From JAMCRM01 sp035561075 (GTDB lineage Bacteria; Acidobacteriota; Terriglobia; Bryobacterales; Bryobacteraceae), in NCBI GenBank assembly GCA_035561075.1, contig DATMYF010000057.1, positions 86,498 through 150,497 on the forward strand: DNA of 64,000 nt, read 5' to 3'. Of the stretch, positions 20,384-29,103 are shown one piece after another. The notes beneath the pieces are model-generated. The model saw only the letters and a list, made by a program, of their open reading frames with translations. It did not search any database and was not told the DNA's origin. The translations under genes and the position numbers were made by a program. Positions within the stretch are counted from its first letter, which is position 1. Each line of letters starts with the position of its first letter.

Positions 20384-22624
20384 TTAATCCAGCCGCACTA
20401 CCCAGACCCCGCCGGGTGCGAGGCGCGTTTCGAGCTTGCCCGATACGAACGTGACCGGCTTCCCGGTGGTCACGTCGGTAGCCGATTTCGCCGGCGCCGC
20501 GATCTCGATCGTCGCCCCGGTTTCTTTCTCTCCGTGGTTGAACGCAAAGAGCAAACGGCTGCCGCCCGATTGCGTCATCCGCACTTCCACAGGGCCGCCG
20601 GTCACGGTGACGGGCCGTGCAACCCCCGCCCAGTCCAGCAGGCCCGCGAAGAAACGCTCCGCGGCGGTGTTGCGCTCCGTCTCGTACGCCACCGCCACGT
20701 AGGAGCCTAGCGTAAGGGTCTTGCCGCGCCCGAACGTGGAGATCACGGCCGCCGGCGCGCCATTCGGAAAACGCGCCGCCACCTGCGCCTGCGGTCCGGA
20801 GGGCTCCAGGGTCTCTTCGTAGAGCCGCCCCGGAATGCGATCCCCGGCCTTCAACCCGGGGATGGCGTCGGTGGCCCACTGCAACTCCGTCTTGAGGCCG
20901 GGCACGGACTGCACCGCCGTCTCGCGGCAACCGGTCACCTCGAACAGGCCCAGCCCAGGGATGGTTTCCGAAGCCCGCCCGCGCTCGTTGTTCCACGCCA
21001 GCCGCGCCTCGCTCACCAGCGTGCCGCCGTCCCGGACATAAGCCCGCAGCACCGCCGCGGCCTTCTCCGGAATCATCAGCGGATAGGGGAAGATCACCAG
21101 CTTGTAGCGTCCCAGGTCTCCCAGTTCGTTGACGTGCACGAAATCCACCGGCACGTTCAGGGGAAACAGCGCGCGGTACGCGCCCAGCCACGAATCGCGC
21201 TCGATAGAACCCACTTCGCTCTGCGGCCCCGTAGTGGTGGCGGCACGCTGCCGGCCGCCGACCATGTAGGCCAGGGGGTTGAACACGATGGCCACCTCGG
21301 CCGGCACGGGCCGCGCATTCAGGAAGAGCTTCTGGTTGCGTTCCACCACCTGCGCGATGCCCCCCGCCACGCGGCTGCGCTCCGTGATGGTGCCGTCGAG
21401 CTGAATCAGCCCGTAGCCGCCCGATTCGTAGCCCGTATTCATGGGGTACCACGCATAGAAATTGATGCCCTTGGCGCCGCGCGACACCGCGCTCCACGTC
21501 CAGATCCGCAGATCCTCCGGAGTGACCGTGGCACTGACGTTCAGGGCCACCGTGCCGAAGCCACCCTGCAATTCCCCAACCCAGAAACCGCCCCGGCCCC
21601 CGGGACCGTACGCGGAGGAGCGCTCGAAATCGAGCAGCGCGCCGCGCCATGCCGGGTCCCGCCCCACAGGCATGGAATGCTTGGGGTACATAGACGTGCC
21701 GTAGTTGTCTACCTGCCGGACCATGATCCAATCGTCGGGCGTGCCATCCCCCGCATGCGGCGAGGTGAACAGGCTCGGAATTGCCGCGTGGCTGGTAGCG
21801 ATGCGATCCGGCGCAACTCGCTTCACGGCATCGTAGCGGGCGCGCAGGTCCTCCCCCAGCTTCTGCTGGATGAAGGTCCGCCAGTCGATGTAATCGGTGT
21901 AGGAGAGAATCGTGCTGAGCCGCCCCGGCTCCACCTGGTCCCATGATGTGAAGCGACGGTACCACGCTTCGTTCAACCCCTGAACCGACGGATACTTCTT
22001 CTGCAGCCACCCGCGATAGCGCCGCACACTCGAGGGGCAGAAGCAGAACTCCGGTCGATAGAGATAATTGGCTGTCGCCCAGTTGATCACGTGGGGCTCG
22101 CTCCACAGGTCCCATCCCAGGAATGCAGGGCTGCGGCGGGCGCGTTCGGCCAGCGCCGTGAAGAACGCGGTCTCGGCCTTGAGTACACCCGGGTGATCGA
22201 CGCAGTAGCCGGGAGCGGATTCGGACTTCATCTTCTCGCCCCCGGCGGTTTCGTAGAGCGCGTCCGGAAACTTCTGCCCCACCCAATCGGGCGCGGCATC
22301 CATGTAGACCTGGATTACGAGCCTGAGCTTCTCCTGCTCCGCGAGCTCGAGCAGCACGTCGACGGTGTCGAAGGTGTAGCGGCCCTCGGCGGGCTCGCCG
22401 CTCGCCCAGTCGGTCCAGCAGCGGATGGTGTTGTACCCCAGGCTCTTGATCTGGCGCAGGTCTTTGCGCCAGATATCCTTCTTCGCCCGCGGATCCGGTT
22501 CCAGCATGGGTGCCCGCGCCTTGCCCCCGCCGTACCACACCGCCATGGGAAAGAACTCCGCCTGATAGGCTGTCTGCGCGAACGCCGCGCACGCCACCAG
22601 GAAAGCAGCCGCCCGGTGCACCAT
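20384..22624 (-). CDS. Glycoside hydrolase family 42 beta-galactosidase, secreted
   Basis: The 746-residue protein has a signal peptide (about 1-18). A GH42 TIM barrel follows (NTIRCWTDWASGEPAEGRY; acid/base candidate E176 in GWDLWSEPH; nucleophile candidate E351 in GFWVGELQGG). A trimerisation-type Rossmann-like domain (about 430-640) and a small C-terminal beta domain complete it. It would release galactose from oligosaccharides. It lies 5 nt upstream of the FGE/PL11 gene, so both are likely co-transcribed to degrade pectin side chains. ATG 22624 follows a TACAAT box by 8 nt with no Shine-Dalgarno; an ATG at 22642 is possible. Confidence 0.87.
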   Translation of the reverse strand: MVHRAAAFLVACAAFAQTAYQAEFFPMAVWYGGGKARAPMLEPDPRAKKDIWRKDLRQIKSLGYNTIRCWTDWASGEPAEGRYTFDTVDVLLELAEQEKLRLVIQVYMDAAPDWVGQKFPDALYETAGGEKMKSESAPGYCVDHPGVLKAETAFFTALAERARRSPAFLGWDLWSEPHVINWATANYLYRPEFCFCPSSVRRYRGWLQKKYPSVQGLNEAWYRRFTSWDQVEPGRLSTILSYTDYIDWRTFIQQKLGEDLRARYDAVKRVAPDRIATSHAAIPSLFTSPHAGDGTPDDWIMVRQVDNYGTSMYPKHSMPVGRDPAWRGALLDFERSSAYGPGGRGGFWVGELQGGFGTVALNVSATVTPEDLRIWTWSAVSRGAKGINFYAWYPMNTGYESGGYGLIQLDGTITERSRVAGGIAQVVERNQKLFLNARPVPAEVAIVFNPLAYMVGGRQRAATTTGPQSEVGSIERDSWLGAYRALFPLNVPVDFVHVNELGDLGRYKLVIFPYPLMIPEKAAAVLRAYVRDGGTLVSEARLAWNNERGRASETIPGLGLFEVTGCRETAVQSVPGLKTELQWATDAIPGLKAGDRIPGRLYEETLEPSGPQAQVAARFPNGAPAAVISTFGRGKTLTLGSYVAVAYETERNTAAERFFAGLLDWAGVARPVTVTGGPVEVRMTQSGGSRLLFAFNHGEKETGATIEIAAPAKSATDVTTGKPVTFVSGKLETRLAPGGVWVVRLD

Positions 22625-22632
22625 AGGGAGGA

Positions 22633-22638
22633 ATTGTA
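22633..22638 (-). promoter_or_regulatory. -10 box of the GH42 gene (leaderless type)
   Basis: On the minus strand TACAAT ends 8 nt before the ATG at 22624. The sequence between is pyrimidine-rich and has no Shine-Dalgarno motif. Confidence 0.4.
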
Positions 22639-22663
22639 TCAAGCGCGTGCGCGCGGCGCCCGC

Positions 22664-25600
22664 TTACCCGATGACCAACAGAAGGTCCTTGGCCTCCACG
22701 CTCTGTCCCACTTCGACGAGCACGCGCAGCACCTTCCCGCCCACCGGGGAGTAGACCGTATTCTGCATCTTCATGGCTTCCATGACGAACAGGCGCTCAC
22801 CCTTTACCACCGTCTGGCCCATCTCGACGGCAATGTTCGACACCACCCCCGGGATTGGCGCGCCTATCTCCCCGGGTTTCGCCACATCGGCCTTGGGCCG
22901 CGCCGGAATCTTCACCTGAAGTTTGATGTCCCGCACGGTCACCTCGCGCGGCTGTCCGTTCAGTTCGAAGAACACCGTGCGGGTACCGTCCGGATGCGGC
23001 TCCCCGATGGTCAGGAATTTCACGATCAAGGTCTTGCCGGATTCGATCTCCACCGAGATTTCCTGGCCGCCGTCGAGCCCGTAGTAGAACGCCGGAGTGG
23101 GCAGGGTCTCGATGCCGTCCCACTTATCCCGCGCGGCTGCGAACTTCAGGAATACCTCGGGGTACATGAAGTAGCTGAGCACCTCGTCGGCGGACGGCGC
23201 ACGCCCGATCTTCGCCTCGATGGCTGCCGCGGTAGCATCGAAATCGGCGGCAGGCAGCACCGCGCCCGGGCGGCCGGAGATCGGCTTTTCCCCGCGCAGC
23301 ACGGCCTTCTGGATGGCGGGCGGCCAGCCCCCTTCCGGCTCGCCCAGTTCACCGCGCAGCATCTCGATCATGGACGCCGGCAGCGAGAAGTCGTGATCCG
23401 CGCCCAACCGCGCGAACTCCTCGACAGTCATCTTATGATTGGCGAGGAACAGCGCCATGTCGCCCACAGCCTTGCTCGAAGGCGTCACCTTGACGATGTC
23501 GCCCAGTGCGCGGTTCACCTCCGCGTAGGTCCGGGCGATCTCCCGCCAACGCGGACCCAGCCCCATCGACGCGGCCTGCTCCCGCAGGTTGGTGAACTGC
23601 CCGCCTGGCATCTCGTGGATATAAACCTCGGCCGTGCCTGAGCGCAGTCCGCTGTCGAACGGTGCGTAGTAGGTGCGGACGATTTCCCAATAATCCTCAC
23701 ACTGATTGAGCGCCTCCAGGTCCACGCCGGTCTCCCGCTCCGTATGGGCCAGGGCCGCCACTATGGAGTTCAGGTTTGGCTGGCTGGTGGTGCCGCTCAT
23801 TGATGCAACGGCGCCGTCGGCCGCGTCCACACCGGCTTCCGACGCCTTTAGCACCGAGGCGGCGTTGATGCCGCTGGTATCGTGCGTGTGGAAGTGCACC
23901 GGCAGCCCGACTTCCTCACGCAACGCGCGAACCAGTTTCTCCGCGGCATAGGGCTTGCACAGACCCGCCATATCCTTGATGGCCAGGATGTGCGCCCCCA
24001 TACGCTCCAGTTCCTTTGCCATGCGTATGTAGTATTGGAGCGGGTACTTGTCGCGCTTGGGGTCCAGGATGTCGCCGGTATAGCAGATGGCAGCCTCACA
24101 GACCTTGCCCGTCTTGCGCACCGCCTCCATCGAAACTCCCATATTGGGCAGCCAGTTCAGCGAATCGAAGATACGGAAAATGTCGATGCCCTGCTCAGCA
24201 GCCTCCTCGATAAAGGCCCGCACCACGTTATCCGGGTACGCCGCATATCCCACAGCGTTAGACGCCCGCAGCAGCATCTGAAAGCAGATGTTAGGGATTG
24301 CCTCCCGCAGGGCGCGCAGCCGGAGCCACGGATCCTCGTGGAGGAACCGCATGGTGACATCGAAGGTCGCGCCGCCCCACATCTCCAGGCTGTAGAGTCC
24401 GTGCAGCCGGTGCGCCACCTGGTTGGCGATGGCCAACATGTCATAGGTCCGGACGCGTGTCGCCAGCAGCGACTGGTGCGCGTCACGGAAAGTCGTGTCG
24501 GTGAGCAGCAGACGCGATTGCGCACGCGTCCACGCGGCAAACTTCTCCGCCCCCATCTCATCCAGTAACTGGCGAGTTCCGGGCGGCGGCGTCGAGGGGT
24601 TGTGCGGCGGCACCGGCGCGGGAGCCAGCCGCTCCGGCCGCGGCTTCCCGGCCACCGTTGCGTTGCCGTTGACGATGACATCCCCGAGGTACGACAGCAA
24701 CTTGGTGGCGCGGTCGCGCCGCGGCACGAAGTGGAACAGTTCCGGGGTCTTCTCCAGCCATCCCGTTGTCACATCGCCGGCCTGGAAGTCCGGATGGTTC
24801 ACCACGTTCTCCAGGAACGGGATGTTGGTCTTCACCCCACGCAACCGGAACTCGCGCAAGGCGCGGTCCATGCGGCTGCAGGCGTCGCTGAAGCGCCGTC
24901 CCCAGGCCGTCACCTTAACCAGCAGGGAGTCGTAAAACGGCGTGATCATCGCGCCGCTGTAGGCTGAGCCGCCGTCGAGCCGGATGCCGAAGCCCGCGGC
25001 GGAGCGGTAAGTGTGGATTTTGCCGTAGTCCGGGATGAAGCCGTTGGCAGGGTCTTCGGTGGTAATGCGGCATTGCAGGGCGTAGCCGTGAAGCGGAACC
25101 TGCTCGGGGATGTTGATCTCGGGGCCGTGCAGGCGATGGCCCTGCGCCAGTAGGATCTGGCACCGCACCAGGTCGATGCCGGTCACCGCCTCTGTAACGG
25201 TGTGCTCCACCTGAATGCGGGGGTTCACCTCGATGAAGTACCACTCCCCTGTATCGGCGTCGACCAGAAACTCCACCGTACCCGCGTTGGTGTAGCCGGC
25301 CTCGCGCGCGAGCGTAACGGCGGCTTCGTGGAGCGCGCGGCGAATGCCGTCGTCGAGCCCTACGGCGGGCGCCACCTCCACCACTTTCTGATGCCGGCGC
25401 TGCACCGAGCAATCGCGCTCATGCAGATGCTGTATGCCGCCGTGCTGATCGGCCACAATCTGCACCTCGACGTGCCGCGCGCGCCGCACATAGCGCTCCA
25501 GGAACACCGCGCCGTTACCGAAGGCGGCCAGGGCTTCGCGCCGCGCCTCCTCGAGAAGGCCGGGGAAATCTTCGCGGCGTTCCACCACCCGCATGCCGCG

Positions 25601-26095
25601 CCCGCCGCCGCCGAAGGCCGCTTTGACGATCAGGGGAAAGCCGATCTGGGCGGCGATTCGTCCGGCCTCGGCGGGATCCGTCACGGGATTTTCCGTGCCC
25701 GGCAGCACCGGGATGCCGGCGCGCTCGGCCAGCCGCCGCGCCGCGGTCTTGTCGCCCAGCAGTTCCAATAATTCGGCGCTCGGCCCGATAAACGTGATAC
25801 CGGCCTGCTCGCAGGCGCGCGCTAACGCCGGGTTCTCAGAAAGGAAACCGTAGCCGGGGTGAATGGCGTCCGCGCCTTTCTCGTCGGCCAGCGCCACAAT
25901 GCCATCCACATCGAGGTAGGCCTCCACCGGCCCCTTCCCCTCGCCCACCAGGTAGGCTTCGTCGGCCTTGAAGCGGTGCAGGGCCAGGCGATCCTGTTGG
26001 GAATAGATAGCTATCGTTTGTAATCCTAATTCATTTGCGGCACGCAGAATGCGTATGGCGATCTCACCGCGGTTGAGTGCTAGAAGTTTGTACAT
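22664..26095 (-). CDS. pyc: Pyruvate carboxylase
   Basis: This 1143-residue single-chain enzyme carries all domains: biotin carboxylase (about 1-450; GYGFLSENP, KAAFGGGGRGMRVV, EVNPRIQVEHTVTE), the carboxyltransferase barrel (about 530-800; TTFRDAHQSLLATRVR, LFSLEMWGGATFDV-like block, HFHTHDTSG), the PC-specific C-terminal region, and a biotinyl domain with K1109 in EAMKM. It makes oxaloacetate from pyruvate, filling the TCA cycle that uses the citrate synthase in this window. The length is typical. The ATG at 26095 begins the standard YKLLALNRGEIA-type N-terminus. An inverted repeat sits in its leader. Confidence 0.97.
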   Translation of the reverse strand: MYKLLALNRGEIAIRILRAANELGLQTIAIYSQQDRLALHRFKADEAYLVGEGKGPVEAYLDVDGIVALADEKGADAIHPGYGFLSENPALARACEQAGITFIGPSAELLELLGDKTAARRLAERAGIPVLPGTENPVTDPAEAGRIAAQIGFPLIVKAAFGGGGRGMRVVERREDFPGLLEEARREALAAFGNGAVFLERYVRRARHVEVQIVADQHGGIQHLHERDCSVQRRHQKVVEVAPAVGLDDGIRRALHEAAVTLAREAGYTNAGTVEFLVDADTGEWYFIEVNPRIQVEHTVTEAVTGIDLVRCQILLAQGHRLHGPEINIPEQVPLHGYALQCRITTEDPANGFIPDYGKIHTYRSAAGFGIRLDGGSAYSGAMITPFYDSLLVKVTAWGRRFSDACSRMDRALREFRLRGVKTNIPFLENVVNHPDFQAGDVTTGWLEKTPELFHFVPRRDRATKLLSYLGDVIVNGNATVAGKPRPERLAPAPVPPHNPSTPPPGTRQLLDEMGAEKFAAWTRAQSRLLLTDTTFRDAHQSLLATRVRTYDMLAIANQVAHRLHGLYSLEMWGGATFDVTMRFLHEDPWLRLRALREAIPNICFQMLLRASNAVGYAAYPDNVVRAFIEEAAEQGIDIFRIFDSLNWLPNMGVSMEAVRKTGKVCEAAICYTGDILDPKRDKYPLQYYIRMAKELERMGAHILAIKDMAGLCKPYAAEKLVRALREEVGLPVHFHTHDTSGINAASVLKASEAGVDAADGAVASMSGTTSQPNLNSIVAALAHTERETGVDLEALNQCEDYWEIVRTYYAPFDSGLRSGTAEVYIHEMPGGQFTNLREQAASMGLGPRWREIARTYAEVNRALGDIVKVTPSSKAVGDMALFLANHKMTVEEFARLGADHDFSLPASMIEMLRGELGEPEGGWPPAIQKAVLRGEKPISGRPGAVLPAADFDATAAAIEAKIGRAPSADEVLSYFMYPEVFLKFAAARDKWDGIETLPTPAFYYGLDGGQEISVEIESGKTLIVKFLTIGEPHPDGTRTVFFELNGQPREVTVRDIKLQVKIPARPKADVAKPGEIGAPIPGVVSNIAVEMGQTVVKGERLFVMEAMKMQNTVYSPVGGKVLRVLVEVGQSVEAKDLLLVIG

Positions 26096-26115
26096 TACGA
26101 AAGTTAGTACCCAGA

Positions 26116-26135
26116 GATGCTAACAGGATAGCATC
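26116..26135 (-). promoter_or_regulatory. Inverted repeat in the pyc leader
   Basis: GATGCTA and TAGCATC form a perfect 7-bp inverted repeat around a 6-nt loop, 21-40 nt upstream of the pyc start. It could be an operator or an mRNA hairpin. No T-tract follows, so it is not an obvious terminator. Confidence 0.35.
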
Positions 26136-26226
26136 AGTGGGCTACAGACAGTAGATAGCCTTTGAGGTAGGGAAAACTCCTCCATAATTCCGCTGAATTT
26201 CATTAGAAATCAGTAATTTTCCATAG

Positions 26227-26232
26227 TATAAT
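26227..26232 (+). promoter_or_regulatory. -10 box upstream of the octad-repeat protein
   Basis: A perfect TATAAT lies 74 nt before the GTG start at 26307, in the AT-rich divergent region shared with pyc. The -35 match (TTAGAA, 18 nt upstream) is weak. Confidence 0.4.
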
Positions 26233-26306
26233 CGCCAATTTGATGGGGCATTATTGAGACTTAACGGCCCCAGTGTTCTTAGTCTCGAAGTTGAGAGGGT
26301 TCATCA

Positions 26307-28250
26307 GTGATCTGGCGGATTCGACGAAAGATTATCGCGTTCAGGGGCAACCTGAACGACGTAGGCGTTGTGGAGTTGATACGTCTCCCCAGTCAGACCC
26401 GACGTACCGGCGTACTGCGGTTATCGGGACCGGCCGGTGAAGCCGAGGTCTTCTACCACAAGGGCCGCCTTGTGGACGTGCGTTTCGGCGACACAGAAGG
26501 AATGGAAGCCCTGGTCCGGGTCGTGACCTGGACCGACGGCGAGTTCGAGTTCGCGCTGAACGTCGAGGCGGAGAAGGTCACGATCGACATGGACGTCCAG
26601 CGGGCGCTGCTGGACGCGTTGCAGGTCAAGGCGGAACGCCAGGATGAGGAGCACGCTCGCCAGACCATCGAGGAATCGGCGCGTGAGGCTGCCGCAGCGG
26701 AGCAGGCTCTCGCCGCGACTGCCGCCGAAGCCGGGGAGGAGTCCCCTGCTGTCGCTCGGCAGACTAACCCAGTCGCTGAAGACCAGGACCTCGCTGCCCA
26801 GACGCAGACGGCACCAGCCGAGGAGGACGAGGCACGACTGGCGGCAGACGAACAGGCACGCCTCTGGGTTCAGGAGCATGCACGCCTCGCAGCAGACGAA
26901 CAGGCACGCCTCTGGGTTCAGGAGCAGAGACGCCTGGCGGCCGAAGAACAGGCTCGCCTTGCGGCCGAAGAACAGGAACGCCTGGCGGCAGAAGAGCGGG
27001 CACGCCTTGCGGCCGAGGAACAGGCTCGCCTTGCGGCAGAAGAGCAGGCACGTCTCGCGGCAGAGGAGCAGGAACGTCTCGCGGCAGAGGAGCAGGCACG
27101 TCTCGCGGCAGAAGAGCATGCACGCCTCGCGGCAGAGGAGCAGGCACGCCTTGCGGCCGAAGAGCAGGCTCGCCTCGCGGCAGAAGAGCAGGCACGCCTT
27201 GCGGCCGAGGAACAGGCACGCCTTGCGGCCGAGGAGCAGGCACGCCTCGCCGCCGAGGAACAGGCTCCCCTCGCGGCCGAGGAGCAGGCTCGCCTTGCGG
27301 CAGAAGAGCAGGCACGCCTCGCCGCCGAGGAGCAGGCTCGCCTCGCGGCCGAGGAGCAGGCACGCCTCGCCGCCGAGGAGCAGGCACGCCTTGCGGCCGA
27401 AGAGCAGGCTCGCCTCGCGGCCGAAGAGCAGGCAGGTCTCGCGGCAGAGGAGCAGGCACACCTCGCGGCAGAAGAGCAGGCAGGTCTCGCGGCAGAAGAG
27501 CAGGAACGTCTCGCGGCCAAAGAGCAGGCACGCCTCGCCGCCGACGAGCTGGCACGCCTTGCGGCCGAAGAGCAGGCTCGCCTCGCGGCAGAGGAGCAGG
27601 CTCGCCTCGCCGCCGAGGACCAGGCTCGCCTCGCCGCCGAGGAGCAGGCACGCGTCGCCGCCGAGGAACAGGCTCGCCTTGCGGCCGAGGAACAGGCACG
27701 CCTTGCGGCCGAGGAGCAGGCTCGCCTTGCGGCAGAGGAACAGGCACGCCTTGCGGCCGAGGAGCAGGCTCGCCTCGCCGCCGAGGAACAGGCTCGCCTC
27801 GCGGCCGAGGAGCAGGCTCGCCTCGCCGCCGAGGAGCAGGCACGTCTCGCGGCAGAGGAGCAGGCAGTCCAACCCGCGGCTGCTTGCGATATCACGCTAA
27901 ATCCCGTCCTCTCCGCCCACCTGGGCGACCTGCTTCACACCGTACCCTTTCTGCACCTCTCCATTACCAATACCGCGGGCAGTCTTCTAGCAGAAGCCGA
28001 CGCGCGCGGCACGGAATGTCGCGACATCTCCGGGCTGCGGATCTCTCTTATTCGCCTGTGCGCTGGCTATCCCCGCCAAGGCATGAACCGTGTGTTTATT
28101 GAAGACGCGGCGGGCACGGTCGTAATAGTGCGCCTCGGGGAAGACCGCCTCGTCTTGGCGGTAGCCGCCAGAGGCGCATCCCTAGGCTCGGTTTCGGTCG
28201 CCCTCGGCAAGGTGACGGCACGTTTGCCGCAGCTGATGGCGACGGCGTAG
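26307..28250 (+). CDS. DUF4388-like / 43-octad helical rod / roadblock-like protein
   Basis: The 647-residue protein has three parts. Residues 1-175 hold a DUF4388 (PATAN-like) domain: FRGNLNDVGVVELIRL, TGVLRLSG, FYHKGRLVDVRFG, EALVRVVTWTDGEFEF. Residues 176-519 are 43 consecutive octads of consensus ARLAAEEQ without insertion or deletion. Residues 520-647 look like a roadblock/LC7 domain. The GTG start has AGAGG 7-8 nt upstream. R/E spacing of 3-4 favours a stable lone helix or coiled coil. DUF4388 and roadblock domains occur in bacterial GTPase and gliding/polarity signalling. The next gene is another roadblock protein. The cellular role is unknown. Confidence 0.82.
   Translation: MIWRIRRKIIAFRGNLNDVGVVELIRLPSQTRRTGVLRLSGPAGEAEVFYHKGRLVDVRFGDTEGMEALVRVVTWTDGEFEFALNVEAEKVTIDMDVQRALLDALQVKAERQDEEHARQTIEESAREAAAAEQALAATAAEAGEESPAVARQTNPVAEDQDLAAQTQTAPAEEDEARLAADEQARLWVQEHARLAADEQARLWVQEQRRLAAEEQARLAAEEQERLAAEERARLAAEEQARLAAEEQARLAAEEQERLAAEEQARLAAEEHARLAAEEQARLAAEEQARLAAEEQARLAAEEQARLAAEEQARLAAEEQAPLAAEEQARLAAEEQARLAAEEQARLAAEEQARLAAEEQARLAAEEQARLAAEEQAGLAAEEQAHLAAEEQAGLAAEEQERLAAKEQARLAADELARLAAEEQARLAAEEQARLAAEDQARLAAEEQARVAAEEQARLAAEEQARLAAEEQARLAAEEQARLAAEEQARLAAEEQARLAAEEQARLAAEEQARLAAEEQAVQPAAACDITLNPVLSAHLGDLLHTVPFLHLSITNTAGSLLAEADARGTECRDISGLRISLIRLCAGYPRQGMNRVFIEDAAGTVVIVRLGEDRLVLAVAARGASLGSVSVALGKVTARLPQLMATA
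26832..27863 (+). repeat. 43 tandem 24-bp units coding ARLAAEEQ octads
   Basis: The block is exactly 43 x 24 bp and in frame throughout. Most variation is synonymous (GCC/GCG, GAA/GAG, CTC/CTT), with a few substitutions such as P, G or H for R, K or D for E, and two Trp-containing octads of the form ARLWVQEx near the start. Because the unit is a multiple of three and lacks stops, several other frames on both strands stay open across it. Confidence 0.95.
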
Positions 28251-28296
28251 GAAACGCTCTGAAGTGTTGCAGAATCGGAAGGAGACGGCAACAGCA

Positions 28297-28653
28297 ATGT
28301 CAGTCATGACGGAAGTACTCGCGGAACTCGCGAAAATCCCTGGTGTCAACGGCGCGGTGTTGGTGAGCCGCGACGGATTTGTGATTGAAGGGGAGGCCGC
28401 CGACGAGGGCGTTGACCTGGAGGCGGTGGGCGCCGTCGTCTCGGCCGGCATCGGTGCCTTCGAGGTGATGGGGCAAGAGTTGAACGTCGGTTCACTTGCC
28501 CAGGGTGTGATTGAGTACGCCAACGGCTTCATTGTTGTAACGCTGTTGGGCGATGCCGCCGCGCTTGCTATCGTCGCCGAGCTGACAGCCCATCTGGGCA
28601 ACATCCGGCATCAGGTGAAGAAACACGGCAACTCTCTCTTGCAGGCGCTCTAG
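28297..28653 (+). CDS. Roadblock/LC7 domain protein
   Basis: This 118-residue protein is a single roadblock/LC7 domain: an N-terminal helix (MTEVLAELAKIPGVNGAVLV), the strand SRDGFVIEGEA, a long central helix, and strands FIVVTLLGDAAALAIV before a final helix. Such proteins, for example MglB, act as dimeric regulators or scaffolds of small Ras-like GTPases. GGAAGGAGA lies about 11 nt before the ATG at 28297. No GTPase gene is present here. Its position 46 nt after the octad-repeat gene, which ends in a similar fold, suggests the two products may pair. Confidence 0.87.
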   Translation: MSVMTEVLAELAKIPGVNGAVLVSRDGFVIEGEAADEGVDLEAVGAVVSAGIGAFEVMGQELNVGSLAQGVIEYANGFIVVTLLGDAAALAIVAELTAHLGNIRHQVKKHGNSLLQAL

Positions 28654-28767
28654 AGGTCCACTGGCCGGAGGCGGGAGCGGATACCGGGAGTATTTCCGGT
28701 GCTCCCCTCGGCCTGAATTCATTCCCAAGCGGCAAACCGAGAGGGTAAACTGGTGGGATAAATCGCT

Positions 28768-29100
28768 ATGAGAATATTCCACGTCTTTGCTTGCTGCGCC
28801 GTCCTGGCGGTATCTTCGGCGGCAGCTCCCGCCACCCCAAAGAAGGGGGATACAGCCAAGGGGAAAAGCACCTTCGAGGGGCAATGCTCGGTCTGTCACG
28901 CTTCCGCTACGAACGAGAGGAAGATGGGACCGAGCCTTAAAAACCTGTTCAAAAACGCCAAACTTTCTAACGGCAAGAAACCTACCGAAGCCAACGTGCG
29001 CGCCAAGATAGACGAAGGCGGCTCCGGCATGCCCGCCTATAAGGACATGCTCAGCGATGAAGATAAGAACGACCTGATCGGTTACCTGAAGACGCTCTGA
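28768..29100 (+). CDS. Small periplasmic c-type cytochrome
   Basis: The 110-residue protein has a signal peptide (about 1-20), one haem-binding motif CSVCH (C40, C43, H44) and a candidate axial methionine M88 in GSGMPAYKDML. This is the class I cytochrome c pattern. It should carry electrons in the periplasm. No oxidase or reductase gene is adjacent, so its partner is unknown. It converges with the S41-like gene, leaving only 3 nt between the stops. Confidence 0.9.
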   Translation: MRIFHVFACCAVLAVSSAAAPATPKKGDTAKGKSTFEGQCSVCHASATNERKMGPSLKNLFKNAKLSNGKKPTEANVRAKIDEGGSGMPAYKDMLSDEDKNDLIGYLKTL

Positions 29101-29103
29101 CGC

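Noticed and set aside
20379..22592. Upstream extension of the FGE/PL11 gene into the GH42 gene
   Set aside because: It overlaps GH42 in another frame; the signal peptide begins at 20378.
22091..23641. Plus-strand open frame of 516 codons over the GH42 and pyc genes
   Set aside because: It is the complement of two well-supported genes and has no domain or signal.
26832..27863. Possible CRISPR or other non-coding repeat
   Set aside because: The units are contiguous without spacers and keep one coding frame.
26421..27900. Long open frames on both strands across the octad repeat
   Set aside because: A 24-bp unit is a multiple of three and has no stop in several frames, so all of them stay open. 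Only the frame with the DUF4388-like and roadblock-like ends makes sense.
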